Shown: positions 44,522 to 55,803, counted from the first letter of the stretch. The stretch: DNA of 64,000 nucleotides from Variovorax sp. IB41 (GCF_016405905.1 NZ_JAEFCB010000008.1:62001-126000), one strand, 5' to 3'. Translations and numbers: made by a program. The notes: a model not told the origin generated them from the sequence alone.

Positions 44522-45555
44522 CACTTGCGCAGGATTCCGCTGAGTTCGGCGGCCGGCGGCAGCAGGGCGGCGGTCCACACGGCATCGGGGCTCACGCGGG
44601 TCTTGGTGTTGAAGGCGTCGGACACCTGCGAGGCCATGAGCGACATGCGGCCCGCGTTGACGCCGCCGAAGCCCTCGGCGCGCGCGTCGGCGCTGTTGAT
44701 CACCGTGTCGATGGCCAGCTGCAGGCGGCGGGTTTCCAGCTTGCTGTCGATGATGCCGTCGCGCGCCTTCACCGACTCGATGCCCATCGCCGGATTGGCG
44801 ATGACTTCCTTGGCACCCTTGGCAAAGGCCGAGAGGAATTTCTTCACCGCCGCCGGGTTCTCCTTGATGAGCTTGGGCGACGCGATGATCACGTTGCCGT
44901 AGAGCTTCACGCCGTAGTCGGGGTAGGGCAGCACCACCACGTCGGCCGTCTTGGCGCCGCGCGCCTCCAGGTTCAGGAGCGAGGTGAAGGTGAAGCCGGT
45001 GATGGCGTCGATGTCGCCGCGCATCAGCATGGTCTCGCGCAGCGTCGGGTCCATGGCGGTCCAGTTCACGGCACCGATGTTGTTGGCCTTGGCGAAGATC
45101 GGGAACGCGCGGCGGCCCGCGTCGAACACCGGCGCGCCGAGCTTCTTGCCGGCCAGGTCCGCGGGCTTGGTGATGCCGCTCTTCTTGAGCGCCATGACCG
45201 AGGCCGGCGTGTTGTTGTAGACCATCATCACCGCGACCGGCTTGTTGGGGCTATCGGGGTTGTTGGCGTGGAATTCCATCAGCGCCGCGAGGTCGGCAAA
45301 GCCCATTTCGTAGGCACCCGATGCCACGCGCGTGACCGTGCCGCCGGAGCCGTTGCCCGCGTCGATCGTCACGTCCAGGCCCGCCGCCTTGAAGTAGCCC
45401 TTGGCGGCAGGGTGCAGGAACAGCGCCGCCGGTCCTTCGAAGCGCCAGTCGAGCTGGAACTTGATCGGCGTCGGGGCCTGCGCATGGGCCGCTGAAAGGC
45501 CGAAGCTCAGGGCCGAGGCGGCGAGAAAGGACTGGAGCAGTTGGCGCTTGTTCAT
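44521..45555 (-). CDS. NMT1/THI5-like ABC substrate-binding protein
   Basis: 344 residues with signal peptide (SFLAASALSFGLSAAHAQ). Family pattern: FQLDWRFEGPAALFLHPAAK, GYFKAAGLDVTIDAGNGSGG, GAYEMGFADLAALMEFHANN. NMT1/THI5-like proteins bind hydroxymethylpyrimidine-type and other small heterocyclic or sulfonated ligands in the periplasm. It is an intact paralogue of the frameshifted gene at 27210, with identical codon count after repair. It heads the transporter-deaminase operon. A hairpin lies in its leader. Confidence 0.92.
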   Translation of the reverse strand: MNKRQLLQSFLAASALSFGLSAAHAQAPTPIKFQLDWRFEGPAALFLHPAAKGYFKAAGLDVTIDAGNGSGGTVTRVASGAYEMGFADLAALMEFHANNPDSPNKPVAVMMVYNNTPASVMALKKSGITKPADLAGKKLGAPVFDAGRRAFPIFAKANNIGAVNWTAMDPTLRETMLMRGDIDAITGFTFTSLLNLEARGAKTADVVVLPYPDYGVKLYGNVIIASPKLIKENPAAVKKFLSAFAKGAKEVIANPAMGIESVKARDGIIDSKLETRRLQLAIDTVINSADARAEGFGGVNAGRMSLMASQVSDAFNTKTRVSPDAVWTAALLPPAAELSGILRK

Positions 45556-45571
45556 GCGGGATCCGTGAAGG

Positions 45572-45589
45572 TGAATGCTTCGGCATTCA
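45572..45589. promoter_or_regulatory. Short perfect hairpin in the leader of the ABC operon
   Basis: TGAATGC-TTCG-GCATTCA has perfect 7-bp arms and lies 17 bases upstream of the binding-protein ATG. It could be an operator or an mRNA hairpin close to the ribosome site. Nothing else in this 180-base gap except the terminator at 45680. Confidence 0.35.
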
Positions 45590-45679
45590 AGCAAAAACGG
45601 TGCCCGCACGCGATTGGTGCGAACCCTTCCGGGCTGGCCACGGCGGTGCGCAACGGAGTGCTTCCAGTGCAAAAACACG

Positions 45680-45718
45680 AAAAAACGCCCCGCTGCGTCA
45701 CCACGGCGGGGCGTTTTC
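45680..45718. terminator. Bidirectional terminator between maeB and the ABC operon
   Basis: CGCCCCGC (45686-45693) and GCGGGGCG (45706-45713) pair perfectly, with A-run on the left and TTTT on the right. Read leftward it gives a hairpin followed by six U directly after maeB, the gene it most likely terminates. Confidence 0.82.
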
Positions 45719-45735
45719 GCTGGAGGCAGCGTGGG

Positions 45736-48039
45736 TTACTTCAGCGCGGTCGTCGCATTGGCCACCGCCAGCGCCGTCATGTTGACCACGCGCCGCACGG
45801 TCGACGAAGGCGTCAGCACATGCGCCGAGCCCGCCCCGCCCAGGAGGATCGGGCCGACCGTGATGCCGTTGGCACCGGTCATCTTGAGCACGTTGTAGAG
45901 GATGTGCGCCGAGTCCAGGTTCGGGCACACCAGGAGGTTCGCCTCGCCCGTGAGCGTGGTCTCGGGCAGCGCGGTGCGGCGCACTTCTTCCGAGAGCGCG
46001 GCGTCGCCGTGCATCTCGCCGTCGCATTCGATGTCGGGCGCCATCTGCGCGAACAGGTCGCGCGCCAGGCGCATCTTGCGCGCCGACCCGCGGCTGGAGG
46101 TGCCGTAGTTCGAGTGCGAGAGGAAGGCCACCTTGGGCGGCAGGCCGAAGCGGCGCACCTCTTCGGCGGCCATGAGCGCGATGCTCGCGAGCATCTCGGC
46201 GCTCGGGTCTTCGTTCACGTTGGTGTCGGTGATGAAGACCGTGCGCTTCTCCAGCGTGAGCGCGTTGAGCGTCGCGAAACCCGGCGCGCCGCGCTTCAGG
46301 CCAATCAGGTTGCGGATGTGCTCCAGGTGCACGTCGAAGCGCCCGACCAGGCCGCAGATCATCGCGTCGGCATCGCCCAGGTGCAGCATCAGCGCGGCGA
46401 TGGTGGTGTTGGAGCGGCGCACCATGGTCTTGGCGGCCTCGGGCGTCACGCCGCGGCGGCCCATGAGCTTGTGGAAGGCTTCCCAGTACACGCGGAAACG
46501 CGGGTCGTCCTCGGGGTTGACGATCTCGAAGTCGGTGCCCGCGCGGATGTGCAGGCCCGCCTTCTTGATGCGCGCCTCGATCACGGCGGGGCGGCCCACC
46601 AGGATCGGGTGCGCCAGGCCTTCGTCGACGGCCAGCTGCGCGGCGCGCAGCACGCGCTCGTCCTCGCCCTCGGCGTAGGCCACGCGCTTGGCGGTGGCCA
46701 GCTTGGCGGCGGTGAACACCGGGCGCATGAACATGCCGGTCTGGTAGACGAAGCGCGTGAGGTGCTGGCGGTAGGCCTCCATATCCTCGATGGGGCGGGT
46801 GGCCACACCGGAAGCCGCGGCTGCCTTGGCCACGGCCGGCGCGATGCGCAGGATGAGGCGCGAATCGAAGGGCTTCGGAATGATGTAGTCGGGCCCGAAC
46901 GAGAGCTCCTGCCCCGCGTAGGCCGTGGCCACTTCCTCGCTGATGTCGGCCTTGGTGAGGTCGGCGATCTCGCGCACGCAGGCCAGCTTCATTTCTTCCG
47001 TGATCTTGGTCGCGCCGCAATCGAGCGCGCCGCGGAAGATGTACGGGAAGCACAGCACGTTGTTGACCTGGTTCGGGTAGTCCGAGCGGCCGGTGGCGAT
47101 GATGCAGTCCGGCCGCACGGCCTTGGCCAGCTCGGGGCGGATCTCCGGCTCGGGGTTGGCCAGCGCCAGGATGATGGGCTGCGTGCCCATGGTCTTGACC
47201 ATGTCGGCCGACATCACGCCGGGGGCCGAGCAGCCGAGGAACACATCGGCGTCCTTCACCACGTCGGCCAGGGTGCGGGCGCCGGTGTCTTTCTGGGCGT
47301 AGCGCGATTTCGATTCGTCGAAGCCGCCCGCGCGGCCGATGTAGATGAGGCCTTTGGAGTCGCAGGCGTAGATGTTGGCGGGCTTGGCGCCCAGGCCGAC
47401 CATCACATCGAGGCAGGCGATGGCGGCGGCGCCCGCGCCCGAGACGGCGATCTTCACGTCCTCGATCTTCTTGCCCACGAGCTCCAGCCCGTTGATGAGC
47501 GCCGCGGCCGAGATGATGGCCGTGCCGTGCTGGTCGTCATGGAACACCGGGATGTTCATGCGCTCGCGCAGCTTCTTCTCGATGTAGAAGCACTCGGGCG
47601 CCTTGATGTCTTCCAGGTTGATGCCACCCAGCGTGGGCTCCAGCGCCGCGATGATGTCGACCAGCTTGTCGGGGTCGTTCTCGGCCAGCTCGATGTCGAA
47701 CACGTCGATGCCGGCGAATTTCTTGAAGAGGCACCCCTTGCCTTCCATCACCGGCTTGGCGGCCAGCGGGCCGATGTTGCCCAGGCCCAGCACCGCGGTG
47801 CCGTTGGTGACCACGCCCACGAGGTTGCCGCGCGCGGTGAATTCGACCGCCAGCGACGGGTCGGCGGCGATGTCCAGGCACGGATAGGCCACGCCCGGCG
47901 AATAGGCCAGCGACAGGTCGCGCTGGTTCAAGAGGGGCTTGGTGGGGGTGATCGAAATCTTGCCCTTGACGGGCGAGCGATGGTATTCGCGCGCTGCCTC
48001 GCGAAGTGCTTCTTCTGCGGGGGAGAGGGGTGCAGCCAT
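45736..48039 (-). CDS. maeB: NADP-dependent malic enzyme with phosphotransacetylase-like C-terminal domain
   Basis: 767 residues, the length of the MaeB hybrid type. N-terminal malic enzyme part (to about 430): [50 protein letters not shown] and the NADP site [19 protein letters not shown]-terminal part resembles phosphotransacetylase ([34 protein letters not shown]) and serves allosteric control rather than catalysis in known MaeB. Decarboxylates malate to pyruvate with NADPH formation. The ATG at 48039 follows GGAGACATTTC. A strong terminator follows. Confidence 0.94.
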   Translation of the reverse strand: MAAPLSPAEEALREAAREYHRSPVKGKISITPTKPLLNQRDLSLAYSPGVAYPCLDIAADPSLAVEFTARGNLVGVVTNGTAVLGLGNIGPLAAKPVMEGKGCLFKKFAGIDVFDIELAENDPDKLVDIIAALEPTLGGINLEDIKAPECFYIEKKLRERMNIPVFHDDQHGTAIISAAALINGLELVGKKIEDVKIAVSGAGAAAIACLDVMVGLGAKPANIYACDSKGLIYIGRAGGFDESKSRYAQKDTGARTLADVVKDADVFLGCSAPGVMSADMVKTMGTQPIILALANPEPEIRPELAKAVRPDCIIATGRSDYPNQVNNVLCFPYIFRGALDCGATKITEEMKLACVREIADLTKADISEEVATAYAGQELSFGPDYIIPKPFDSRLILRIAPAVAKAAAASGVATRPIEDMEAYRQHLTRFVYQTGMFMRPVFTAAKLATAKRVAYAEGEDERVLRAAQLAVDEGLAHPILVGRPAVIEARIKKAGLHIRAGTDFEIVNPEDDPRFRVYWEAFHKLMGRRGVTPEAAKTMVRRSNTTIAALMLHLGDADAMICGLVGRFDVHLEHIRNLIGLKRGAPGFATLNALTLEKRTVFITDTNVNEDPSAEMLASIALMAAEEVRRFGLPPKVAFLSHSNYGTSSRGSARKMRLARDLFAQMAPDIECDGEMHGDAALSEEVRRTALPETTLTGEANLLVCPNLDSAHILYNVLKMTGANGITVGPILLGGAGSAHVLTPSSTVRRVVNMTALAVANATTALK

Positions 48040-48287
48040 GAAATGTCTCCTTGTTTCTGACGGGCAATGAGGCTACCGCAAAAGCGCGACCCTCTCCCGC
48101 GGGGGGAATGCCGAAAACGCCTGAACCCATAGCTTGCGCGAAACCGGGGCGGCCGGTTCGCTAAACTCCGGCGCTGTTGATCGAGGTGCATCCAGGTGAA
48201 TCGAGGTTAACCATAAGAAAGCCGAGCCTTGCCGCGAGGGCGGCGGGCATCGTCAACCCAAACACAAAGACAACGGAGGGGCAGCGC

Positions 48288-49628
48288 ATGACACCCGGAC
48301 CTTTCACCAGCACCGACCCGGACGTCGTGGTCATCGGCGGCGGCCCTTCGGGCTCCACCGTGGCCGCGCTGCTCGCGGACAAGGGCCACGACGTGGTCCT
48401 GATCGAGAAGGCGCAGCACCCGCGCTTTCACATCGGCGAATCGCTGCTGCCGATGAACATGCCTCTCTTCGACCGGCTGGGCGTGCGCACCGAGGTCGAG
48501 GCCATCGGCATCAAGAAGCACGGCGCCGAGTTCGTCTCGCCCTGGCACGACCACACGAGCCACTTCAATTTCGGCGAGGCGATGGACAAGAGCTTTCCGT
48601 ACGCGGTGCACGTGCGCCGCTCGGAATTCGACGAGCTGCTGTTCCGCCATGCCGGCAAGCGCGGCGCGCGCACCTTCGAGGGCCAGCGCGTCACCGGCGT
48701 GGACATGGACGCCGGCAAGGGCACGCCCGACAACCGCCCGCTGGTGAAGATCAAGGCCGACGACGGCACCGAGACGACCTGGCGCCCGCGCTTCGTGATC
48801 GATGCGAGCGGCCGCGACACGCTGCTGTCCAACCAGTTCGATGCCAAGCAGCGCAACCGCAAGCACGCGAGCGCCGCGCTCTACGGCCACTTCGCCAACG
48901 CCGAGCGCCGGCCCGGGCGCTTCGAGGGCAACATCACGCTCTTCTGGTTCGACCACGGCTGGTTCTGGTACATCCCGCTGAAGGACGGCACCGTGAGCGT
49001 CGGCGCCGTGGCCTCGCCCGCGTACTTCAAGCGCCGCCAGGGCGCGTCGCTCGAAGACTTCCTCATGCAGACCATCGCGCTCGCGCCCAAGCTGGCCGCG
49101 CGCCTTGCGAACGCCACGCTGATGGAGGGCGCCACCACCACCGGCAACTACGCCTACGACTCCAAGTTCTGCCGCGGCGACCGCTTCATGATGGTGGGCG
49201 ATGCCTACGCCTTCGTGGACCCGATGTTCTCCTCGGGCGTGTACCTGGCGATGAACAGCGGCTTCGAGGCCGCGACCGCGGCCGACCACTGGCTCAAGGG
49301 CGAAGCGAAGGAGGCCGAGCGCGCCTTCCGCCACTACGAGAAGGTCATGAAGCACGGGCCGAAGATGTTCTCGTGGTTCATCTACCGCATCACCTCGCCG
49401 GCCATCCGCCGGCTCTTCATGAACCCGCGCAACGTGTGGCGCATGCAGGAGGCGCTCTTGTCCATCCTGGCCGGCGACCTGTTCCGCGACACGCCCATCG
49501 GCCCGCGCTTCTGGGGCTTCAAGGTGACGTACTACGCCTCGTGCATCGGCATCCTGCCGCAGGCCGTGAAGACCTGGGCATGGCGCAGGCGGAACCTGAA
49601 AGAGTCGCTGGAGGCAGCGAAAACCTGA
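48288..49628 (+). CDS. FAD-dependent oxidoreductase of the tryptophan-halogenase-like superfamily
   Basis: 446 residues. FAD site VVVIGGGPSGSTVAALLADK (GxGxxG at 17-22), then HPRFHIGESLLP, DASGRDTLLSNQ and GDAYAFVDPMFSSGVYLAM. The halogenase-type WxWxIP motif is present at 225-230 (WFWYIP). The position that carries the catalytic lysine in tryptophan halogenases appears to be H48, so chlorination cannot be claimed; monooxygenase or related flavin chemistry is as likely. GGAGG precedes the ATG at 48288. The gene stands alone between maeB and a REP cluster; no flavin reductase is adjacent. Confidence 0.82.
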   Translation: MTPGPFTSTDPDVVVIGGGPSGSTVAALLADKGHDVVLIEKAQHPRFHIGESLLPMNMPLFDRLGVRTEVEAIGIKKHGAEFVSPWHDHTSHFNFGEAMDKSFPYAVHVRRSEFDELLFRHAGKRGARTFEGQRVTGVDMDAGKGTPDNRPLVKIKADDGTETTWRPRFVIDASGRDTLLSNQFDAKQRNRKHASAALYGHFANAERRPGRFEGNITLFWFDHGWFWYIPLKDGTVSVGAVASPAYFKRRQGASLEDFLMQTIALAPKLAARLANATLMEGATTTGNYAYDSKFCRGDRFMMVGDAYAFVDPMFSSGVYLAMNSGFEAATAADHWLKGEAKEAERAFRHYEKVMKHGPKMFSWFIYRITSPAIRRLFMNPRNVWRMQEALLSILAGDLFRDTPIGPRFWGFKVTYYASCIGILPQAVKTWAWRRRNLKESLEAAKT

Positions 49629-49649
49629 CGCGATGCCTTCGCGTCATCA

Positions 49650-49720
49650 CCGTTCTCCCTGAGCCTGTCGAAGGGCCAGCGCCCGATCGGGCGAGGCTTC
49701 GACAAGCTCAGCCCGAACGG
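49650..49720. repeat. REP-type palindrome, copy 2
   Basis: Outer arms CCGTTC...CTGAGCCTGTCGAAG and GCTTCGACAAGCTCAGCCCG..AACGG flank an inner palindrome CGCCCGATCGGGCG. It lies just past the flavoprotein gene, before the converging glxR. Confidence 0.8.
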
Positions 49721-49762
49721 TGGTCGTAAAGGGAGCGCCCTGGGCTCGAGAGCAGCCCGCTC

Positions 49763-49817
49763 ACACTGAGCTTGTCGAAGTGCTGGCGCAAGGCTTCGAC
49801 AAGCTCAGCCCGAACGG
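49763..49817. repeat. REP-type palindrome, copy 3
   Basis: CTGAGCTTGTCGAAG (49766-49780) pairs with GCTTCGACAAGCTCAG (49793-49808), followed by CCCGAACGG. It is in tandem with copy 2, so the 222-base gap between converging genes is mostly REP sequence. A further CGCCCGAACGGG fragment sits at 49828-49840. Confidence 0.8.
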
Positions 49818-49850
49818 CGGTCATGACGCCGCCCGAACGGGAGTGATCGA

Positions 49851-50762
49851 TCAGTCCGGCGTGACGGTGTGCTGGGCGAGCGCTTCGAGCGCGCGCACCA
49901 GTGCCGAGTGATCCTGCTGCCCATGGCCGAGCGCCGCGCAGGCGTTCATCAACTGGGCCGCACCCGCCGTCTGCGGCAGTGCCACGCCCAGCGAACGCGC
50001 GCTCTGCAGCGCGAGGTTCAGGTCCTTCTGGTGCAGCGCGATGCGGAAACCCGGCGCGAAGGTGCGCTTGATCATCCGTTCGCCGTGCACTTCGAGGATG
50101 CGCGAGCTCGCAAAGCCGCCCATCAGCGCCTGGCGCACCTTGGCCGGATCGGCGCCCGCCTTCGAGGCGAACAGCAGCGCCTCGCCCACCGCCGCGATGT
50201 TCAGCGCCACGATGATCTGGTTGGCCACCTTGCAGACCTGGCCGTCGCCCACGGCGCCCACCAGCGTGACGTTCTTGCCCATCTTGTCCAGCAGCGGCTT
50301 CACGCGCTCGAAGGTGCCTTCGTCGCCGCCGCACATGATCGTGAGGCTCGCGGCCTTGGCGCCCACTTCGCCACCGGAGACCGGCGCGTCGATGTAGCCG
50401 CAGCCAAGCGCCACGATGCGCTTGGCGAAGGCCTTGGTGGCGATCGGGTCGATGGAGCTGCAGTCCACCACGATCTTGCCGCGCGAGTCCTTCAGGCCCT
50501 CGGCCACGCCGTGCGTGCCCGGCTCGCCGAACAGCACCTTCTCCACGTCGGGCGTGTCCGGCACCATGATGAAGATGATGTCCGACTGGCGCGCCACTTC
50601 GGCGGCAGAGGCGCAGATCTTGGCCTTGGAGATGAAGGGCTCGGGCGTGTTGCCCTGCGTGTTCACGAAGAGCTGGTGGCCGGCGTCGAGCAGGTGGCCC
50701 GCCATGGGCGCGCCCATGATGCCGAGGCCGATGAATCCGATTTTCTGGGGTGTGGTCGTCAT
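49851..50762 (-). CDS. glxR: 2-hydroxy-3-oxopropionate (tartronate semialdehyde) reductase
   Basis: 303 residues. Rossmann motif GFIGLGIMGAPMAGHLLDAG, substrate loop DAPVSGGEVGAKAASLTIM and catalytic lysine region GDGQVCKVANQIIVA define the tartronate semialdehyde reductase type. It reduces tartronate semialdehyde to D-glycerate. Last gene of the gcl-hyi-glxR operon, 53 bases behind hyi, with GGAAAAAAGAGAC upstream of the ATG at 50762. Confidence 0.93.
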   Translation of the reverse strand: MTTTPQKIGFIGLGIMGAPMAGHLLDAGHQLFVNTQGNTPEPFISKAKICASAAEVARQSDIIFIMVPDTPDVEKVLFGEPGTHGVAEGLKDSRGKIVVDCSSIDPIATKAFAKRIVALGCGYIDAPVSGGEVGAKAASLTIMCGGDEGTFERVKPLLDKMGKNVTLVGAVGDGQVCKVANQIIVALNIAAVGEALLFASKAGADPAKVRQALMGGFASSRILEVHGERMIKRTFAPGFRIALHQKDLNLALQSARSLGVALPQTAGAAQLMNACAALGHGQQDHSALVRALEALAQHTVTPD

Positions 50763-50815
50763 GTCTCTTTTTTCCAATCTGAAGTCGTGTCTTGTTGCCT
50801 GGCTTATTGCCTGTC

Positions 50816-51595
50816 TTATTGCGTGAGCGCTTCGCGCCATCCGAGGCCGTCGACCGTGTCCTTGCGCGGCTTGTATTCGCAGCCGATCCAGCCGTCGTAG
50901 CCCAGCGCATCGATGTGCCTGAAGAGCCACGGGTAGTTGATCTCGCCCGTGCCCGGCTCTCCGCGGCCGGGGTTGTCGGCCAGCTGGATGTGGCCGATCT
51001 GCGCGAGGTGCTTGGTGAGCGTGTTGCCCAGTTCGCCCTCCATGCGCTGCGCGTGGTAGATGTCGTACTGCACCTTCAGGTTGGGCGAGCCCACCGCCTC
51101 GATGAGCGCGAGCGCCTTGTCGGTGCGGTTCAGATAGAAGCCCGGAATGTCGAAGGTGTTGATTGGCTCGATCAGCATGCGGATGCCCGCGGCCTCCAGC
51201 TCCCGCGCGGCCAGGCGCAGGTTGTCGATCACCGTGCGGTTCACCACGTTGATGTCGGCGCCCTCGGGCACCTTGCCGACGAGGCAGTTGACCTGCGGGC
51301 AGCCGAGCGCGCTCGCGTAGTCGATCGCCATGCCGATGCCTTCGGCGAATTCGCCGGTGCGGTCGGCCAGGCACGCGATGCCGCGCTCGCCCTTGTCCCA
51401 GTCGCCGGCGGGCAGGTTGTGCAGCACTTGCGTGAGGCCGTTGGTGCGGAGGGCTGCGGCGAGTTCCTTCTTCTCGAAGGGGTAGGGGAAGAGGTACTCG
51501 ACCCCCTTGAAGCCCGCCTTGGCGGCGGCTTCGAAGCGTTGCATGAACGGCAGCTCGGTGAAGAGCATCGTGAGGTTGGCTGCGAACTTGGGCAT
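50816..51595 (-). CDS. hyi: Hydroxypyruvate isomerase
   Basis: 259 residues, xylose-isomerase-like TIM barrel: FAANLTMLFTELPFMQRFEA, GVEYLFPYPFEKKELA, EPINTFDIPGFYLNRT, DIYHAQRMEGEL and ADNPGRGEPGTGEINY. Interconverts hydroxypyruvate and tartronate semialdehyde. Starts 14 bases after gcl. Together with Gcl and GlxR it channels two glyoxylate molecules to glycerate. Confidence 0.93.
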   Translation of the reverse strand: MPKFAANLTMLFTELPFMQRFEAAAKAGFKGVEYLFPYPFEKKELAAALRTNGLTQVLHNLPAGDWDKGERGIACLADRTGEFAEGIGMAIDYASALGCPQVNCLVGKVPEGADINVVNRTVIDNLRLAARELEAAGIRMLIEPINTFDIPGFYLNRTDKALALIEAVGSPNLKVQYDIYHAQRMEGELGNTLTKHLAQIGHIQLADNPGRGEPGTGEINYPWLFRHIDALGYDGWIGCEYKPRKDTVDGLGWREALTQ

Positions 51596-51609
51596 GTGCG
51601 TCTCCGTGC

Positions 51610-53403
<1,794 letters not shown>

Positions 53404-53479
53404 GGACTGTCTCCGTTAAGTGACGTCCACTGTAGGAAGCGGGGGCCATTCGAAGAAGACGGCTGCGGACCATAAAACC

Positions 53480-53496
53480 TATTCCATGGCGGAATA
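53480..53496. promoter_or_regulatory. LysR operator candidate between gcl and its regulator
   Basis: TATTCC-ATGGC-GGAATA is a perfect interrupted palindrome of the T-N11-A class, 77 bases upstream of gcl and 100 upstream of lysR. A strong GCCCCC-TT-GGGGGGC hairpin at 53540-53554 follows in the lysR leader. Confidence 0.62.
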
Positions 53497-53595
53497 ACTG
53501 GCTACCATGGTCATCGCCGGGCCGCCCCGAGGCGACCGCGCCCCCTTGGGGGGCAGCGATACACGCAGTGATGAGCGTGAGGGCAAGGAGTACTC

Positions 53596-54498
53596 ATGGA
53601 CAGACTGTTGGCAATGGAAATGTTCGTGCGGGTCGTGGAGACCGGCAGCTTCTCGAAAGCCGCGCGCGAATTCAACACGACGCAACCGACCGTGACCAAG
53701 CAGATCGCGGCAACGGAAACGCGGCTGAAGGTGCGGCTGCTCAACCGCAACACGCGCGGCGTGAGCCTCACCGAGCCGGGCGCGCTCTATTACGAGAAGT
53801 GCAAGACCATCGTGCGCGACGCCGAGGAGGCCGACAGCATCGTGCAGCTGCGGCAGAACCAGGCGCAGGGTCTCTTGCGCGTGGGCACCTCGGTGGCGTT
53901 CGGGCGGCGCGTGGTGGTGCCGCTCGCGCTCGAATACATGCGCCGGCATCCGCAGGTCCAGCTGGACCTGAGCTTCGAGGACCGCTACGTCGACCTCATC
54001 GCGCAGGGCATCGACGTGGCGATCCGCATGGGCAAGCTGGCCGATTCATCGCTGGGCGCGCGTTATCTCGGCGCGAACCCCTGGGTCATGGTCGCGGCGC
54101 CGGGCTACCTGAAGAAGCACGGTACGCCCAAGCGCGCGCAGGACCTGGGCGCGCACGTGGCGCTCATCTACAGCAGCGTGGTGGGCGACGAGTTCTGGCG
54201 CATGCACACGCCCAAGGGCGAGCCGGTGACGGTGCCGGTCTCGGGGCGCTTTCGCTCGAACAACCTCTCTGCCGTGCTGGCCGCCGCGCGCGACGGACTG
54301 GGCATCGCGCTCATGCCGCGCTATGTGGCGAGCGAGTCGATGGCGGCGGGCAAGGTGGTCGCGGTGCTGGGCGACCACGCGCTGCCCGAGCAGGAGATCC
54401 ACGCCGTGTTCCCGTCGCCCAAGCTGGTGCCGGGGAAGGTGTCGGGGTTCGTCGCGTTCCTGCAGGGGCGGTTCGACGAAGGCTGGTGGAGCGCTTAG
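53596..54498 (+). CDS. LysR family transcriptional regulator
   Basis: 300 residues: helix-turn-helix (LLAMEMFVRVVETGSFSKAA, QPTVTKQIAATETRLKVRLL) and effector domain. It is divergent from gcl-hyi-glxR and most probably controls glyoxylate/allantoin-type carbon use. AAGGAG precedes the ATG at 53596. Converges on the AI-2E family gene with three bases between stops. Confidence 0.9.
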   Translation: MDRLLAMEMFVRVVETGSFSKAAREFNTTQPTVTKQIAATETRLKVRLLNRNTRGVSLTEPGALYYEKCKTIVRDAEEADSIVQLRQNQAQGLLRVGTSVAFGRRVVVPLALEYMRRHPQVQLDLSFEDRYVDLIAQGIDVAIRMGKLADSSLGARYLGANPWVMVAAPGYLKKHGTPKRAQDLGAHVALIYSSVVGDEFWRMHTPKGEPVTVPVSGRFRSNNLSAVLAAARDGLGIALMPRYVASESMAAGKVVAVLGDHALPEQEIHAVFPSPKLVPGKVSGFVAFLQGRFDEGWWSA

Positions 54499-54501
54499 CG
54501 C

Positions 54502-55638
54502 TCAGCCTTTGTGCTTGTGGTTCTCGGGCAGGGCGGCCGGGTCGGCGGCTTCAGGCGCCTGCGGCGGCTCGATCACCTGGTGGCCGTTGCCCACGTGGCC
54601 CGAGTCCGCGAACAGGCTCCACGCCGCCATGAACAGCGCCGCGATCACCGGCCCGATCACGAAGCCGTTGATGCCGAAGATCGCCATGCCGCCGATGGTG
54701 GACATCAGCACGATGTAGTCGGGCATCTGCGTGTCCTTGCCCACCAGCACCGGGCGCAGGATGTTGTCGACCAGGCCGATCACGAACACGCCCACGAAGA
54801 TCAGCACGCCCCCCTGCCAGAAGTGCCCCGTGGCCAGGAAGTAGATGGCCACCGGCCCCCAGATGAGCGCCGCGCCCACAGCGGGCAGGAGCGACAGGAA
54901 GGCCATCAGCACCGCCCACAAGAGCGCGCCCTGCACGCCGAGGAACCAGAACGCCAGCCCGCCGATGGTGCCCTGCGCGATGGCCACCGCCACGTTGCCC
55001 TTCACGGTGGCGCGGATCACGGTGGTGAACTTGTTCAGCAGGTAGTGCGTGTGCGGCTTGGCGAGCGGCACGGCGTCGCGCATGGTCTTGGAGAGCGTCG
55101 CGCCGTCGCGCACCAGGAAGTACAGGAGGTACAGCATCACGAAGAAGCTGACGATGAAGTCGAAGGTGTTCTGCCCGATGGTCAGCGCCTGGCCCGCGAT
55201 GAGCTGGCTGCCCTGGCCCGCGGCGGCCGAGATGCGGTCCTGCCAGGCCTGCATGTCGCCCAGGTTGAAGCGCTCGAAGATGTTGAGCAGCCACTGCGGC
55301 GTCGCGTTCAGGATCTGCTGGAAATACGCCGCGAAGTTGATCTGCCCCGAGCGGATGTTCTGCGTGACCAGCGCGATTTCCTGCACCAGCGACACGCCCA
55401 CCATCGCCAGCGGCAGGATCACGATGAACAGGCAGATGGCCAGCGTCGAGAGCGCTGCGGCGTTGCGCTTGCCGGGCATCTTCCTGAGCAGCCACTTGTA
55501 GAGCGGCGTGAACAGGATCGCCAGCGCCACGCCCCACAGCACCGCGCCGAAGAACGGCAGCAGCACCCAGACGAAGGCGGCGGTGACGGCGGCGAGCAGG
55601 GCGAGGAACACGCCGCGCTGGAGTTGGGGTGAATTCAT
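54502..55638 (-). CDS. AI-2E transporter (PerM/YdiK) family membrane protein
   Basis: 378 residues with about eight membrane segments and the family marks FGAVLWGVALAILFTPLYKW, LLPAVGAALIWGPVAIYFL and GINGFVIGPVIAALFMAAW. Members export autoinducer-2 or act in ion homeostasis; the specific role varies. The C-terminal tail is soluble, Pro/His-rich (ENHKHKG). The ATG at 55638 (MNSPQLQRG) sits at the first membrane segment. Confidence 0.88.
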   Translation of the reverse strand: MNSPQLQRGVFLALLAAVTAAFVWVLLPFFGAVLWGVALAILFTPLYKWLLRKMPGKRNAAALSTLAICLFIVILPLAMVGVSLVQEIALVTQNIRSGQINFAAYFQQILNATPQWLLNIFERFNLGDMQAWQDRISAAAGQGSQLIAGQALTIGQNTFDFIVSFFVMLYLLYFLVRDGATLSKTMRDAVPLAKPHTHYLLNKFTTVIRATVKGNVAVAIAQGTIGGLAFWFLGVQGALLWAVLMAFLSLLPAVGAALIWGPVAIYFLATGHFWQGGVLIFVGVFVIGLVDNILRPVLVGKDTQMPDYIVLMSTIGGMAIFGINGFVIGPVIAALFMAAWSLFADSGHVGNGHQVIEPPQAPEAADPAALPENHKHKG

Positions 55639-55803
55639 AGGTGTCTCGGACTGTAGCCGAGCGCGGCGGCGCGATCCTGTCAGCGGGCACGCCCTTGTGC
55701 ACCGCAGCGCCGTGGGAAGCCGCATCCGCGCGAAACGCCCGCCTGCCGGGGGCGGCGTGCTATGTCATCGATAGCGCGCCGCGGCACTAATGCACGGATG
55801 GCT

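Noticed and set aside
45772..47000. Possible split of the malic enzyme into separate malic and phosphotransacetylase genes
   Set aside because: The frame is continuous over 767 residues with both domains, as in known MaeB proteins.
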